DNA of 64,000 nt from the NCBI RefSeq assembly GCF_001320245.1, contig NZ_BCBA01000004.1, forward strand, positions 1 to 64,000. The letters run 5' to 3'. Origin of the DNA: Pseudomonas sp. NBRC 111124 (lineage in GTDB: Bacteria; Pseudomonadota; Gammaproteobacteria; Pseudomonadales; Pseudomonadaceae). Under the pieces are notes generated by a model. That model was not told where the DNA came from. It did not search any database and was given only the letters and a program-made list of their open reading frames with translations. The translations under genes and the position numbers were made by a program. Shown piece after piece: positions 8,951-19,415 of the stretch; within the stretch, counting starts at the first letter, position 1, and each line of letters starts with the position of its first letter.

Positions 8951-9997
8951 GTGAGCCAAGCCAAGGAACCCACCCGCAAGCGCCGTGGCGCTGGTCGCGT
9001 CACGCTCGCCGAAGTGGCGCGAGCGGCCGACGTGTCGGCCATCAGCGTGTCGCGCTATTTCAACCAGCCCGGGCAGGTGTCCCCGCCCCTGCGCGAACGC
9101 ATCGAGGCAGCGGTACAAGCGCTAGGTTATGTGCCGAACCTGGTGGCGGGAGGGCTGGCTTCTGCCCGCGGCCGCATCGTCGGCATGGTCATTCCAAACA
9201 TCTCCGGGCCGATCTTCGCCCAGACCATCCAGGCCTTCAGCGACACCTTGAGCCGGCATGGCTACCAACTGTTGCTGGCCTCCAGCTATTTCAGCGAGGC
9301 CCAGGAAGAAAGCGCCGTGCGGGCCTTTCTCGGCTGGTCACCAGCAGCCTTGGTGGTGACCAGCCATTTCCACAGCCCGGCCACCGAGAAAATGCTCAGT
9401 GAGGCCGAAGTACCGGTGGTGGAGATCTGGGACTATCGCCCGGAACGCTCCCCACTGCAGGTTGGCTTCCTCCATCACCAGGTGGGTGTGCAGGCATGCC
9501 GCTATCTGCTGGGCAAGGGCCATCGGCGCATTGCCTTCGTGCAGAACAGTGCGGCGGGTGACCTCAGCGCGCTGGAGCGGCGCGATGGCTATATCGAAGC
9601 ACTGCGTGAAGCCGGGCTTGAGCCCTGGGTGTTCGTGCCGTCGTCTGACTGCGCGCCGTTCGAGGCCGGCAAACAGGCCATGCAGGCGTTGATCCGTCGC
9701 GATCCACGGCCTGAGGCGATCATCTTCGCCAACGACAACCTGGCCGCCGGCGCACTTCTCGCCGGCCAGCGTGCCGGGCTGCGCTTGCCCGAGGACATGG
9801 CCATAGTCGGTTTTGGCGACTACCCCTTCGCCGAGATGCTGTTACCCAGCCTGACCACGTTACGGCCACCGTCGCGGCAGATCGGCGAATTGGCAGCGAT
9901 GCGGGTATTGCAGCATCTGGGATGCGTGGCGCATGACGGTGAAGTCGAACGCTTGAACCTGCTGCATTGCGAACTGGTTACCCGGGAAAGTGCATGA
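8951..9997 (+). CDS. LacI family transcriptional regulator
   Basis: A 348-residue regulator starting at a GTG. The N-terminal helix-turn-helix is clear (VTLAEVARAADVSAISVSRYFN, residues about 17-39), followed by a hinge helix (LVAGGLASARG) and a periplasmic-binding-like effector domain (IVGMVIPNISGPIFAQ, through IIFANDNLAAGALL and a C-terminal TTLRPPSRQIGELAA). The overall look is of the GntR/PurR branch. It is divergent from the TonB-monooxygenase operon, with two matching palindromic operators between, and probably represses that operon until an intermediate or sugar-like effector binds. Confidence 0.9.
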   Translation: MSQAKEPTRKRRGAGRVTLAEVARAADVSAISVSRYFNQPGQVSPPLRERIEAAVQALGYVPNLVAGGLASARGRIVGMVIPNISGPIFAQTIQAFSDTLSRHGYQLLLASSYFSEAQEESAVRAFLGWSPAALVVTSHFHSPATEKMLSEAEVPVVEIWDYRPERSPLQVGFLHHQVGVQACRYLLGKGHRRIAFVQNSAAGDLSALERRDGYIEALREAGLEPWVFVPSSDCAPFEAGKQAMQALIRRDPRPEAIIFANDNLAAGALLAGQRAGLRLPEDMAIVGFGDYPFAEMLLPSLTTLRPPSRQIGELAAMRVLQHLGCVAHDGEVERLNLLHCELVTRESA

Positions 9998-10107
9998 CGC
10001 ACACGGCGAATGCGGCTTGAGAGCACCGTGCACCAGGCCTGACGCAGCAGGCACGGTACACTGCCCGCTCAGCCATCCCCTCCTCTGCCTTCGTCAGGAG
10101 CCCTCCC

Positions 10108-11040
10108 TTGGAACTCAGGCAACTGCGCTATTTCGTCAAGATCATCGAACACGGCAGCCTTGGCCGCGCCGCGCTCGAACTGGAGGTCGGCGTCTCCGCC
10201 CTGAGCCAGCAGATCGCCAAGCTTGAAAGCGAGCTGTGCACCCGGCTGCTCAACCGCAGTAGCACAGGGGTCACACCGACCAGCGCCGGCATGGCGTTCC
10301 TGCACCATGCGCAGTTGAGCCTGCGCCAGGCTGAAAACGCCGTCCTGGCCGCCCACCGTGGGCGCATGAGCGGCTACGTCACTGTCGGCCTGCCGCCCAC
10401 CACCGCGACGGTGCTCGCGCTGCCGCTGATCAATGCCATGCGCGAACGCTACCCCGATATCCAGCTGCACCTGGTGGAAATGCTCTCCGGCCACCTCGCC
10501 GCGCAGCTCAACGCCCGGCAGATCGACCTTGCCATCCTCTTCCAGCTCGAGGGTGGCAAACGCTGGAGCGTGACGCCGCTGCTGGATGAAAAGCTGTTCG
10601 TCATCAGCCCGCCACAGCTGGCCCATGCGCCCACAAACAGTGTGCAACTGGCCGACCTTGGCCAACTGCCGCTGGTCATGCCCAGCGTCCAGCATGGGCT
10701 GCGCTCGACCTTGATGACCGCTTTTGAACGCTCCGGCCTGGTGCCGAACATCATCATGGAAGTCGATGGCCTGGCCGTGCTGATGAATGCCGTGCGCGCC
10801 GGCCATGCCGCCACCATCCAGCCGGGCGCCGCCGCGGCGCTCAGCGGTGAAAGCGGGCTGCGGGTCGCGCAGATCAGCGACGCCCACGTCGGCCGGCGCA
10901 ACCTGCTGGCAACCCTGGCGGACGATGAGCTGTCGCCTGCCGCGCTGGCTGCCCGACGGGTGATCATCGACGTTGCCCGCCAGCTGGTCACCCAGCAGCA
11001 ATGGCCCGGGGCGACCTGGATTGAAGAGGCCAGCCTTTAG
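10108..11040 (+). CDS. LysR family transcriptional regulator, likely activator of the tcu genes
   Basis: A 310-residue LysR-type protein that starts at TTG: the conserved LTTR opening MELRQLRYFVKI begins there, with a CAGGAG ribosome site 8 bases before. The winged helix-turn-helix covers residues 1-65 (GSLGRAALELEVGVSALSQQ), followed by a type II effector-binding domain (GYVTVGLPPTTA). It lies 115 bases upstream of tcuA on the same strand. In Salmonella a LysR protein, TcuR, activates tcuABC; this gene may have the same job, judged from position only. Confidence 0.8.
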   Translation: MELRQLRYFVKIIEHGSLGRAALELEVGVSALSQQIAKLESELCTRLLNRSSTGVTPTSAGMAFLHHAQLSLRQAENAVLAAHRGRMSGYVTVGLPPTTATVLALPLINAMRERYPDIQLHLVEMLSGHLAAQLNARQIDLAILFQLEGGKRWSVTPLLDEKLFVISPPQLAHAPTNSVQLADLGQLPLVMPSVQHGLRSTLMTAFERSGLVPNIIMEVDGLAVLMNAVRAGHAATIQPGAAAALSGESGLRVAQISDAHVGRRNLLATLADDELSPAALAARRVIIDVARQLVTQQQWPGATWIEEASL

Positions 11041-11155
11041 TAAAACTGAACACCCCATGCCGTAGCCCGCCTTTCGACGTCTGGCCGCCCGCACTATTTT
11101 CCCCTCACTCGCAGGGGGCCCTTCGTTCATGCCTCCTTGCGACCGAGGAGCGAAA

Positions 11156-12601
11156 ATGATCGATGTTCTTGTAATCGGCGGTGGCAACGCCGCCCTCTGC
11201 GCCGCACTGATGGCCCGCGAGGCCGGTGCCAGCGTCATGCTGCTGGAAGCCGCGCCCAAGGTGTGGCGCGGCGGCAACTCGCAGCACACCCGCAACCTGC
11301 GCTGCATGCACGACGCGCCCCAGGACGTGTTGGTCGACGCCTACCCCGAAGAGGAGTACTGGCAGGACCTGCTGAAGGTGACCGGCGGCTTGACCAACGA
11401 AAAGCTTGCGCGCATTGCCATCCGCGCGTCCTCCAGCTGCCGCGACTGGATGCGCAGCCACGGCGTGCACTTTCAGCCGCCGTTGTCCGGCGCCCTGCAC
11501 GTGGCGCGGACCAACGCGTTTTTCATGGGGGGCGGCAAGGCTCTGGTGAACGCTTATTTCCGCAGTGCCGAACGGCTCGGTGTGCAGGTGCGCTACAACG
11601 CCCAGGTCAACGACATCGAACTGCAGGACGGCAGGTTCGTTGCCGCGCACCTGCCCGCGCGTGAGGTCGAGGGTCGGCAGTTGCCTGCCGAACGTATCCA
11701 GGCCAAGGCCTGTGTGCTGGCGGCAGGCGGCTTCGAGTCCAACCGCGAATGGTTGCGCGAAGCCTGGGGCCAGAATGCCCGGGGCGAATGGCCGTCGGAC
11801 AATTTCCTGATTCGCGGCACACGCTTCAACACCGGCATTCTGCTCAAGCGCATGGGCGAACTCGGCGCCGACATCATCGGCGACCCGACCCAGGCGCACA
11901 TGGTCGCCATCGACGCCCGCGCACCGCTGTATGACGGCGGTATCTGCACCCGCATCGACTGCGTGTCACTGGGTGTGGTGGTCAATCGCGACGGCGAGCG
12001 CTTCTACGACGAGGGCGAGGACTTCTGGCCCAAGCGCTATGCCATCTGGGGCCGCCTTGTAGCCGGCCAGCCGGGTCAGCAGGCCTATTCGATCATCGAC
12101 CAACAGGCCATCGGACGCTTCATGCCACCGGTGTTCCCGGGTACCTCGGCCAATTCCCTGGCCGAACTGGCGCGCAAGCTGGGCCTGCCAGAGACACCGT
12201 TTTGCCAGACCATCGAGGCATTCAACAACGCCTGCCAGGTCGGCACCTTCGACCATACCGCGCTCGACGACTGCCACACCACAGGCCTTACCCCGGCCAA
12301 GACCCATTGGGCCCGCCCGCTGGTCAAGCCACCGTTCTACGCCTACCCGCTCAAGCCAGGCGTCACCTTCACTTACCTGGGCCTGGCGACCGACGAAAGC
12401 GCTGCGGTGCATTTCGCCGGCAAGCCCAGCCCCAACCTTTTCGTCGCAGGAGAAATGATGGCCGGTAACGTACTGGGCAAGGGCTACACCGCCGGCATCG
12501 GCATGGCCATCGGCACGGCATTCGGCCGTATCGCCGGTGTCCAGGCAGCCGCCAGCGCAGGCTTCGTCGGCAACCGGGAGGCGCACCATGCAGCTGTTTG
12601 A
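11156..12601 (+). CDS. tcuA: FAD-dependent tricarballylate dehydrogenase TcuA
   Basis: A 481-residue flavoprotein of the fumarate reductase/succinate dehydrogenase family. The ATG at 11156 follows a GAGGAG site and leads directly into the dinucleotide-binding [15 protein letters not shown]. The [11 protein letters not shown] segment and the C-terminal [25 protein letters not shown] motif are typical of TcuA/CobZ-type enzymes. TcuA oxidises tricarballylate to cis-aconitate; TcuB reoxidises the flavin. The gene overlaps tcuB by 14 bases, arguing for translational coupling, and the MFS gene follows. Confidence 0.88.
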   Translation: MIDVLVIGGGNAALCAALMAREAGASVMLLEAAPKVWRGGNSQHTRNLRCMHDAPQDVLVDAYPEEEYWQDLLKVTGGLTNEKLARIAIRASSSCRDWMRSHGVHFQPPLSGALHVARTNAFFMGGGKALVNAYFRSAERLGVQVRYNAQVNDIELQDGRFVAAHLPAREVEGRQLPAERIQAKACVLAAGGFESNREWLREAWGQNARGEWPSDNFLIRGTRFNTGILLKRMGELGADIIGDPTQAHMVAIDARAPLYDGGICTRIDCVSLGVVVNRDGERFYDEGEDFWPKRYAIWGRLVAGQPGQQAYSIIDQQAIGRFMPPVFPGTSANSLAELARKLGLPETPFCQTIEAFNNACQVGTFDHTALDDCHTTGLTPAKTHWARPLVKPPFYAYPLKPGVTFTYLGLATDESAAVHFAGKPSPNLFVAGEMMAGNVLGKGYTAGIGMAIGTAFGRIAGVQAAASAGFVGNREAHHAAV

Positions 12602-13748
12602 TCCGCAGGCACAGAAAAGCGAACTGATCCCGGTGCTGAACGTGCACGAAAGCGAAGTGCAACGGCAGATGAGCATCTGCAATGCCTGCCGCTACTGTGA
12701 GGGATTCTGCGCGGTGTTTCCGGCGATGACCCGACGCCTGGAATTCGCCCAGGCCGACATCCACTACCTGGCCAACCTGTGCCACAACTGCGGCGCCTGC
12801 CTGCACGCCTGTCAGTACGCCGCGCCTCATGCGTTCGAAGTCAACGTGCCCAAGGCGATGGCCAAGGTGCGCCTCGATACTTATGCCGAATACGCCTGGC
12901 CCCGTGCCCTGGGCCGACTGTACCAACGCAATGGCCTGACCCTGGCGGTGGCCAGCGGCTTTGGCCTGGCGCTGTTCCTGTGTCTGACACTGCTGGCCAT
13001 GGGTAACCTGTTTACAGCAATGCCCGGCGGCAACTTCTATGGGATCTTCCCGCACAACACCCTGGCGCTGATGTTTGGCGCGGTGTTCGGCTTTGCGGTC
13101 ATTGCCCTGGGCCTGGGTGTGCGCCGGTTCTGGCGCGACGTCTCGCCACCTGCGGCAGACGCGGGGCTGAAAACCGCCGCAGCACTGGAAGCGACAGCCA
13201 GCGTGGCCAAGCTCAAGTACCTGGACGGTGGCCACGGCGAAGGCTGCAACAACACCGATGACCGCTTCACCCTGTGGCGGCGGCGGTTCCACCACCTGAC
13301 CTTCTACGGCTTCCTGCTGTGCCTGGCCGCCACCGGCACCGCGACGCTCTACCACTACCTGCTGGGCCTGGCGGCGCCGTACCCGGTGCTGAGCCTGCCG
13401 GTCTTGCTGGGTATTGCCGGCGGTCTCGGCCTGCTGGTGGGCCCTGCCGGCCTGCTGTACCTCAACCTGCGACGCAACCCCGATCACGGCGACGCCGAGC
13501 AGAAACCCATGGACCGCGGTTTCATCGCCCTGCTGTTGCTGGTCAGCGCCAGCGGCCTGGCCCTGCTGGCGTGGCGCGAGACCAGCGCCCTTGGCCTGCT
13601 GCTGGCCCTGCACCTGGGGCTGGTCATGGCGTTCTTCCTGACCATGCCTTACAGCAAGTTCGCCCACGGCATCTTCCGCAGCGCGGCGTTGCTCAAGCAC
13701 GCCATCGAGAAACGCCAGCCCAATCCGATCAATGCCGGCAGCGATTGA
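12588..13748 (+). CDS. tcuB: Tricarballylate utilization 4Fe-4S protein TcuB
   Basis: A 386-residue membrane iron-sulfur protein. Its ATG at 12588 lies inside the end of tcuA behind a GGGAGG site. Two clusters of cysteines, [11 protein letters not shown] (31, 34, 37, 41) and [11 protein letters not shown] (65, 68, 71, 75), fit two 4Fe-4S centres, and the C-terminal two-thirds holds several membrane helices with histidines that may bind haem. In Salmonella TcuB passes electrons from reduced TcuA to the quinone pool. The start codon overlap and order tcuA-tcuB-tcuC match known tricarballylate operons. Confidence 0.88.
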   Translation: MQLFDPQAQKSELIPVLNVHESEVQRQMSICNACRYCEGFCAVFPAMTRRLEFAQADIHYLANLCHNCGACLHACQYAAPHAFEVNVPKAMAKVRLDTYAEYAWPRALGRLYQRNGLTLAVASGFGLALFLCLTLLAMGNLFTAMPGGNFYGIFPHNTLALMFGAVFGFAVIALGLGVRRFWRDVSPPAADAGLKTAAALEATASVAKLKYLDGGHGEGCNNTDDRFTLWRRRFHHLTFYGFLLCLAATGTATLYHYLLGLAAPYPVLSLPVLLGIAGGLGLLVGPAGLLYLNLRRNPDHGDAEQKPMDRGFIALLLLVSASGLALLAWRETSALGLLLALHLGLVMAFFLTMPYSKFAHGIFRSAALLKHAIEKRQPNPINAGSD

Positions 13749-13785
13749 ACATTCAAAAACAACAAAAGCGAGCAAAACGGTAGCC

Positions 13786-15078
13786 ATGATGAAAACAACA
13801 ACACAGTCCCGGGGCGCCAAGCTGGGCGCCATCCTGCGGGTCACCAGCGGCAACTTCCTCGAACAGTTCGACTTCTTCCTGTTCGGTTTCTACGCCACCT
13901 ACATCTCCCAGACGTTCTTCCCGGCCAGCAGCGAGTTCGCCTCGCTGATGATGACTTTCGCGGTGTTCGGCTCGGGCTTCCTGATGCGCCCGCTGGGCGC
14001 CATCGTGTTGGGCGCCTACATCGACAAGGTCGGCCGGCGCAAAGGGCTGATCGTGACGCTGTCGATCATGGCCGCCGGCACCGTGCTGATCGCCCTGGTG
14101 CCCGGCTACGCCAGCATCGGCATCCTGGCCCCGCTGCTGGTGCTGCTGGGGCGGCTGCTGCAGGGTTTTTCCGCTGGCGCTGAGCTGGGTGGCGTTTCCG
14201 TGTACCTTTCGGAAATCGCCACGCCGGGGCGCACCGGCTTCTATACCAGCTGGCAATCGGCAAGCCAGCAGGTGGCGATCGTCGTGGCGGCGGCGCTGGG
14301 CTACACGCTCAACGCCTGCATGGCCACCAGCGAGGTGGCGGCCTGGGGCTGGCGCATTCCATTCTTCATCGGCTGCGTGATCATCCCTTTCATCTTTGTC
14401 ATCCGCCGCTCGCTGCAGGAGACCGACGCGTTCAAGGCCCGCGCACACCACCCGGGCGCAGCTGAAGTGTTCCGCTCGATGTGCGACAACTGGCGCACGG
14501 TGCTGGCCGGTGGCCTGCTGGCAGCGATGACCACCACCACGTTCTACCTGATCACGGTCTACACCCCGACCTTCGGCAAGACCGTGCTGCAACTGAGCAC
14601 CACCGACAGTCTGGTGGTGACCCTGCTGGTCGGGGTCAGCAACTTCATCTGGCTGCCCATCGGCGGCGCGCTTTCCGACCGCATCGGTCGGCGCCCGCAG
14701 CTGTTGGCGATTTCCCTGCTGTGCATGCTCACCGCCTACCCGGCCATGCACTGGCTGGCCGAGGCTGCCAGCTTCGAACGCCTGCTGGCGGTGTTGTTGT
14801 ACTTCTCGTTCTTCTTCGGGATGTACAACGGCGCGATGGTCGCGGCGCTGACCGAGGTGATGCCCGCGAACGTGCGGGTGGTCGGCTTCTCACTGGCCTT
14901 CAGCCTGGCCACCGCGCTGTTCGGCGGCTTTACGCCGGCGGTCTCGACGCTGTTGGTGCAGGCCACCGGGGACAAAGCTTCGCCGGCCTACTGGCTGATG
15001 TTCGCGGCCGTGTGCGGGTTTACCGCCACGACCGTGCTGTACCGTCGCCACAGACCACAGACGGTAAGCGCCTCCTGA
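13786..15078 (+). CDS. tcuC: MFS tricarballylate/citrate-proton symporter, TcuC-like
   Basis: A 430-residue 12-helix major facilitator of the metabolite:H+ symporter branch. Signatures include [18 protein letters not shown] in helix 1, the loop 2-3 motif [12 protein letters not shown] and the loop 8-9 motif [12 protein letters not shown]. Two consecutive ATG codons occur at 13786 and 13789 and either may be used. It follows tcuB by 37 bases. CitA/TcuC members import tricarboxylates, which suits the adjacent dehydrogenase. The assignment to tricarballylate rather than citrate comes from context. Confidence 0.85.
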   Translation: MMKTTTQSRGAKLGAILRVTSGNFLEQFDFFLFGFYATYISQTFFPASSEFASLMMTFAVFGSGFLMRPLGAIVLGAYIDKVGRRKGLIVTLSIMAAGTVLIALVPGYASIGILAPLLVLLGRLLQGFSAGAELGGVSVYLSEIATPGRTGFYTSWQSASQQVAIVVAAALGYTLNACMATSEVAAWGWRIPFFIGCVIIPFIFVIRRSLQETDAFKARAHHPGAAEVFRSMCDNWRTVLAGGLLAAMTTTTFYLITVYTPTFGKTVLQLSTTDSLVVTLLVGVSNFIWLPIGGALSDRIGRRPQLLAISLLCMLTAYPAMHWLAEAASFERLLAVLLYFSFFFGMYNGAMVAALTEVMPANVRVVGFSLAFSLATALFGGFTPAVSTLLVQATGDKASPAYWLMFAAVCGFTATTVLYRRHRPQTVSAS

Positions 15079-15186
15079 CCCTGAGCCCATGGGCACCTGT
15101 CATTTTTATCAGGTTACGCACTGACGGATTTGCTGGAAGCTAGCCTCGCATCGAGTCACGCCCTGATCCTGCGAGGTAGCTTTCCC

Positions 15187-17601
15187 ATGGGTCGTATCGA
15201 ACAGGCAGTCAACCGCAACACCCCAACCGTAATGGCCCACAAGAGCCGTAACCTCGCCGTGCGCGAGATTGCCTTTTATCGTCACCCTGACCAGCGGGAT
15301 GAAACCCAGGTACGCATCACACGTCACCACTTCACTGCATCTGGCTTTCTGCAGCAGAGCACGGACCCACGTCTCGCCGACAGAGGGCTTGCGAACTTCA
15401 TCTACAGCTGCGATCTGCGAGGCAATGCCTTGCACACCCGTAGCGTGGACGCGGGCACCTCGGTCAGCCTAAAAGACACCGCCGGCCGGCCACTGCTCAT
15501 CGTGAACGGCATCCTCAGCAGTGGCAACAGCACGGAGGACCATAGCCAGGCCGTCAGCCACACCTGGCATTACGAGGTGTCTACCCTGCCTGGCCGGCCG
15601 CTAGCCGTTTCCGAACAGCTTGCCAGCGAAGTACCACGAACAACTCAGCGCTTCATTTACGCGGCCGGCACGGCTTCAGACAAAGACCTGAACATCGCCG
15701 GGCTTTGCATCAGCCATTACGATACTGCCGGGCTGATGGCCACCGAATGCATGGCCCTCTCTGGCGTGCCACTGTCGATGACACGCCGCTTGCCCCAAGC
15801 AGCGCCTGACCCCGACATGCAGGTCGATTGGCACGGTGCTGACCCGGCAGCCTGGGATACGCTGCTGGCGCCAGAAAGATACACCACCGTGACCCGCGCC
15901 GATGCCACGGGCAATGTGCTGCGCACACTGGATGCGGCTGGCCATCAGCAACGTGTGGCGTATGGCGTGAACGGGCAGCTGGCGTGCAGTTGGCTGACCG
16001 TGAAGCAAGGCGCGGAGCAGCCCGTGATAGTTTCGCTTGCCTACTCGGCAGCGGGACAAAAGCTTAGCGAGGTGCATGGCAACGGCGTGACATGCGGCTA
16101 CAGGTATGAGCCACAAACGCAACGATTGGCAATCATCCGGGTAGAACGTTTAAACGGCTTGCTGCAGGACCTGCGTTACCGATACGACCCGGTGGGCAAT
16201 GTGCTCAATGCCAGGGACGAGACTGAGCAGACGCGCATTTGGCGCAACCAACGGGTGGAACCAGAAAGCCTCTACTGCTACGACAGCCTGTACCAACTGG
16301 TCAGCGCCAGCGGGCGGGAAATGGCCAATGCGAGTCGCCAGAACTGCCAATCAACTCCGGCATCCCTGCCGCTTGCCAGTGACAACCACACCTACACCCG
16401 ATACACCCGCCTCTACCACTACGATATCGCAGGCAATCTGACTCAGATCCGCCACAGTGCACCCGCCACCAACAACGGCTACACCACCGACATTACCATC
16501 AGCAACCGCTGTAACCGGGGGGTGACCAGTAGCTTGACTGGCATCCCTGAGGAAGTGGATGCGCTGTTTACAGCCGCAGGCCATCAACGCCTGTTGCAGC
16601 CAGGCCAGGCACTCGGATGGACACCTCAGGGGGAACTGCAGAAAGTCGCCCCTGTAATGCGCGACGGCGCCCCGGGCGATCATGAACTCTACCGCTACGA
16701 TGCCCACTGCCAGCGCGTACTGAAAAGCAGCACGCAACAGGTGAACAGCCAGCAGGTCATCTACCTGGCCAATCTGGAACTGCGAACGTCGGGGAAAGAA
16801 AACCTTCAGGTCCTGTGCATGGGTGAAGCCGGTCATGCGCAAGTGCGCGCTTTGCACTGGGTGGCCGGCAAGCCGGCCGAGATTGCCAATGATCAGTTGC
16901 GCTACCAGTATGGTGACCTTGTCGGTAGCCATGGCCTGGAGCTCGATGGTAGCGGCAACCTGATCAGCCAGGAGGAATATTACCCATACGGGGAGACGTC
17001 GCTATGGGCGGCGCGCAGCGCGGTTGAGGCTGACTATAAGACCGTGCGCTTTTCGGGCAAGGAACGGGACACGACCGGTTTGTATTACTACGGCTACCGG
17101 TACTACCAGCCTTGGTCAGGGCGCTGGTTGAGTGCGGACCCGGCTAAGACCGTCGATGGTTTGAATCTTTACTGCATGGTCCAAAACAATCCTGGCACCT
17201 ATGCAGACTCAAACGGCCTCGAGGTGACTATTACAGCATATGGGTTATCGCAGTTCCCCCCGAATGAAGCAGAAATAGTAAAACGAGCAATTGATACGGC
17301 ACTCCTCGCGCTCAAAAAAGTAGTGGAACCTGGTCAGCCAATGTACAGGAGGGAATTGGAAATATTTTTTGGACCTGAATATCAGAGCGTACTAGCAAAC
17401 GTAATAGACAATTGGAAACGCATCGAGGGCATGCTAACCGGCTACGCCAAGCCCGAGATAGGGCACGAGAAGATAGATCGAGCAACAGGAGGCCCCAGCA
17501 CCGCCACAGCGGGGGCTGATGTAACTGACTTCCAGGGCGAGATTATCATCCTGGACGATTTTTTTCACCTTCATTTACAAACGAAGTTCGCGCGACAATA
17601 A
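15187..17601 (+). CDS. RHS/YD-repeat polymorphic protein, shell plus N-terminal part of metallopeptidase tip (zero frame)
   Basis: An 804-residue RHS protein as read in the zero frame, starting at ATG 15187 behind GAGGT. YD-type repeats run through the middle (for example YDTAGLMATE, YRYDPVGNVLN, YHYDIAGNLTQI). The RHS core signature SGKERDTTGLYYYGYRYY ends in GRWLSADP at about residue 652, where the shell normally self-cleaves and the variable tip begins. The tip (about 675 on) is visibly AT-richer. It stops at 17599-17601, but the -1 frame continues with HEISH and GSQDFFY (see 17565-17978). There is no adjacent VgrG, Tc toxin or immunity gene. It is a paralogue of the RHS protein at the right edge. 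Confidence 0.88.
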   Translation: MGRIEQAVNRNTPTVMAHKSRNLAVREIAFYRHPDQRDETQVRITRHHFTASGFLQQSTDPRLADRGLANFIYSCDLRGNALHTRSVDAGTSVSLKDTAGRPLLIVNGILSSGNSTEDHSQAVSHTWHYEVSTLPGRPLAVSEQLASEVPRTTQRFIYAAGTASDKDLNIAGLCISHYDTAGLMATECMALSGVPLSMTRRLPQAAPDPDMQVDWHGADPAAWDTLLAPERYTTVTRADATGNVLRTLDAAGHQQRVAYGVNGQLACSWLTVKQGAEQPVIVSLAYSAAGQKLSEVHGNGVTCGYRYEPQTQRLAIIRVERLNGLLQDLRYRYDPVGNVLNARDETEQTRIWRNQRVEPESLYCYDSLYQLVSASGREMANASRQNCQSTPASLPLASDNHTYTRYTRLYHYDIAGNLTQIRHSAPATNNGYTTDITISNRCNRGVTSSLTGIPEEVDALFTAAGHQRLLQPGQALGWTPQGELQKVAPVMRDGAPGDHELYRYDAHCQRVLKSSTQQVNSQQVIYLANLELRTSGKENLQVLCMGEAGHAQVRALHWVAGKPAEIANDQLRYQYGDLVGSHGLELDGSGNLISQEEYYPYGETSLWAARSAVEADYKTVRFSGKERDTTGLYYYGYRYYQPWSGRWLSADPAKTVDGLNLYCMVQNNPGTYADSNGLEVTITAYGLSQFPPNEAEIVKRAIDTALLALKKVVEPGQPMYRRELEIFFGPEYQSVLANVIDNWKRIEGMLTGYAKPEIGHEKIDRATGGPSTATAGADVTDFQGEIIILDDFFHLHLQTKFARQ

Positions 17602-17978
17602 TCATCCATGAAATTAGCCATCTTCGGCGAGTGCCAGGTATACCGTCAGTCAGCGTGGGTTCCCAGGATTTCTTTTACCTTACCACCGACAACCCGTCAG
17701 CAGATTCTTTCGAAATCGCCTACAAAGGAGCGCTAATGCCAGACTATGTCGTAGACCCAATCGGTTTATACAATGAGATCGCCGCTGAGAATAATTACGA
17801 AATATTCCAAGTTAGCGACACCTCAGCGCATTATATGGACCAACAAGGACTAGGCTACCTGCCACTCGATCATGCAGTATCGATATTCAATTCAAGCGAA
17901 TCTCTGCGCGCCCGCATCACTAGCAAAAATGCTGACAGCCTCGCTCACTCAGCCATGGCAATGGCTGCTAGGTTATGA
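17565..17978 (+). pseudogene. Frameshifted C-terminal part of RHS tip: aspzincin (M35-like) zinc metallopeptidase
   Basis: This is the -1 frame continuation of the RHS gene. It adds 137 residues if translation slips back one base at T-TTT-TTT (17559-17565), giving a 930-residue product. In that product the motifs are HEISH (His808, Glu809, His812), then GSQDFFY (Asp828, Tyr831) and a terminal KNADSLAHSAM. These match the aspzincin pattern HExxH plus GTxDxxY and the NADxxxYFA-like tail of lysine-specific/deuterolysin-type peptidases. Zero-frame residues just before (FFGPEY) fit the same fold. Either a single-T deletion broke the gene, or the T run allows slippage. Confidence 0.7.
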
Positions 17979-18039
17979 ATGCAACTCACTGTCTTCACCC
18001 TCATGATTAATATGGCGGCAAGATTACAGGCGATCTGAG

Positions 18040-19212
18040 CTAGCCAATACGAACCTTACGCATCACCGTGAGCACTAGCAGCACATTGGTCAGCGCCAGC
18101 AGGCACAGCGTCAGCAACACTCCCATCGAGCCGAAATGCTCGAACAGAAAACCACCTACCACTGGCGTGAGTGCCTGCCCGATCAGCGAAGGCCGCGACA
18201 TGCGCCCCATCAGCAGCACATATTGCGCGGGCGGCATCATCGCAAGCGGCAGCAACCCACGCACGATCGCCCGCAAGCCGTTGCCGCAGCCGAACACCAG
18301 CAAGCCGACCGCCGCGGCGGCCGGCACAAAGGTCACCATCAGCAACCCCACCAGCACCAGGCTGACCCAGGCCAGCGCGGTCCAGATCGGGTGGCGCTTG
18401 CCCGCCAGGATCTGCAGCACCCGCGACGCCACCTGGCTGGGGCCGAGCATCGCCGCCAGGCCGATGGCCACCGGCAGCGAATGCCCCAACCCCTGAAGCA
18501 CGGCCACCAGCTGTATGGCGATTGCGGTCATGATGATCGCGCCGATGGCGAACATGCTGGTCAGCAGCAGGTACAGCGTGCGGTCAACGCCAACCGCGTC
18601 GCCTTGCGCCTGCGCCTTGGCCGGCACCTCGACCCGACCGCCCGCCGGCAGCACTCGCCAATAGAGCGGCGCGACCACTATGATCAGCACCAACGCATAA
18701 CACAGGCAGGTCGCCCGCCAGCCAAAATGTTCGATGGCCAGGGCCACGGTCGGCCATGAAAGGGTCGAGGCGAAGCCGGCAATCAGTGTGATACCGGTAA
18801 TGGCCTTGCCCGCGCCCTCGCCGTACAGCCCGCCGAGGGTGGCGAACAGCGCTTCATACAAGCCCATGGCCATGCCGATGCCGATCACCGCCCAGGCCAG
18901 CAGGAACAGGCCAAGGTCATGGCTGGCAGCCATGATCAGCAGCCCCACCGCCACCACCGCGCCGCTGGCCGCCATTTGCGGGCGGCCGCCGTAGCGGGCG
19001 ACCAGCCGGCTGGACAATGGAGCGAACAGTGCCGAGACCATCAGGCTCAGGGACAGTGCGCCGTAGACCCACTGGCTGGGCCAGCCGGTGTCGCGGCTGA
19101 TGGGGTCGGCCATGACTGCCATGAGGAAGAACGAACCGCCCCAGACCAGGATTTGCAGCACGCCGAGCAGGACGATGCCGAGGGGGCCGGGCAGGCGGTG
19201 GTAAGTGTGCAA
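18040..19212 (-). CDS. MFS transporter
   Basis: A major facilitator of about 390 residues. The frame is open far upstream, but that region contains a REP palindrome pair, so the gene is taken to start at TTG 19212 (LHTYHRLPGPLG) just before helix 1 (GIVLLGVLQILVWGGSFF); a start at a later Met is possible. Helix 2 is followed by the usual RLVARYGGRP loop. The protein resembles drug or monocarboxylate exporters of the MFS-1 type and the substrate is unknown. It is divergent from mexE, and its 3' end faces the RHS gene. Confidence 0.78.
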   Translation of the reverse strand: MHTYHRLPGPLGIVLLGVLQILVWGGSFFLMAVMADPISRDTGWPSQWVYGALSLSLMVSALFAPLSSRLVARYGGRPQMAASGAVVAVGLLIMAASHDLGLFLLAWAVIGIGMAMGLYEALFATLGGLYGEGAGKAITGITLIAGFASTLSWPTVALAIEHFGWRATCLCYALVLIIVVAPLYWRVLPAGGRVEVPAKAQAQGDAVGVDRTLYLLLTSMFAIGAIIMTAIAIQLVAVLQGLGHSLPVAIGLAAMLGPSQVASRVLQILAGKRHPIWTALAWVSLVLVGLLMVTFVPAAAAVGLLVFGCGNGLRAIVRGLLPLAMMPPAQYVLLMGRMSRPSLIGQALTPVVGGFLFEHFGSMGVLLTLCLLALTNVLLVLTVMRKVRIG

Positions 19213-19251
19213 GGTGGGGCCTATTTCAGTCGCTGGGCGGGGGTGCCTGTG

Positions 19252-19349
19252 CTGGCCTCTTCGCGGGCAAGCCCGCTCCCACAGGGATCGCACAAACTTC
19301 AGAGCCTGTGCAGTACCTGTGGGAGCGGGCTTGCCCGCGAAGAGGCCAG
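19252..19349. repeat. REP palindrome pair (putida type), inverted
   Basis: Two 34-base arms, 19252-19285 and 19316-19349, are perfect reverse complements separated by 30 bases. Each arm itself contains a small stem (GCGGGCAAGCCCGC). The core GCTCCCACAGG is typical of the abundant extragenic palindromes of Pseudomonas putida. The pair sits in the 303-base divergent gap between the MFS gene and mexE. Confidence 0.9.
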
Positions 19350-19415
19350 TACTGCCTTTAGAGAGCTTACCTGCTGGCCCCGTCACATGCCCGCCATCGA
19401 TGATTGATCCCGACA

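Noticed and set aside
17979..18039. Immunity gene after the first RHS protein
   Set aside because: Only 61 bases separate the tip from the convergent MFS stop, too short for a gene.
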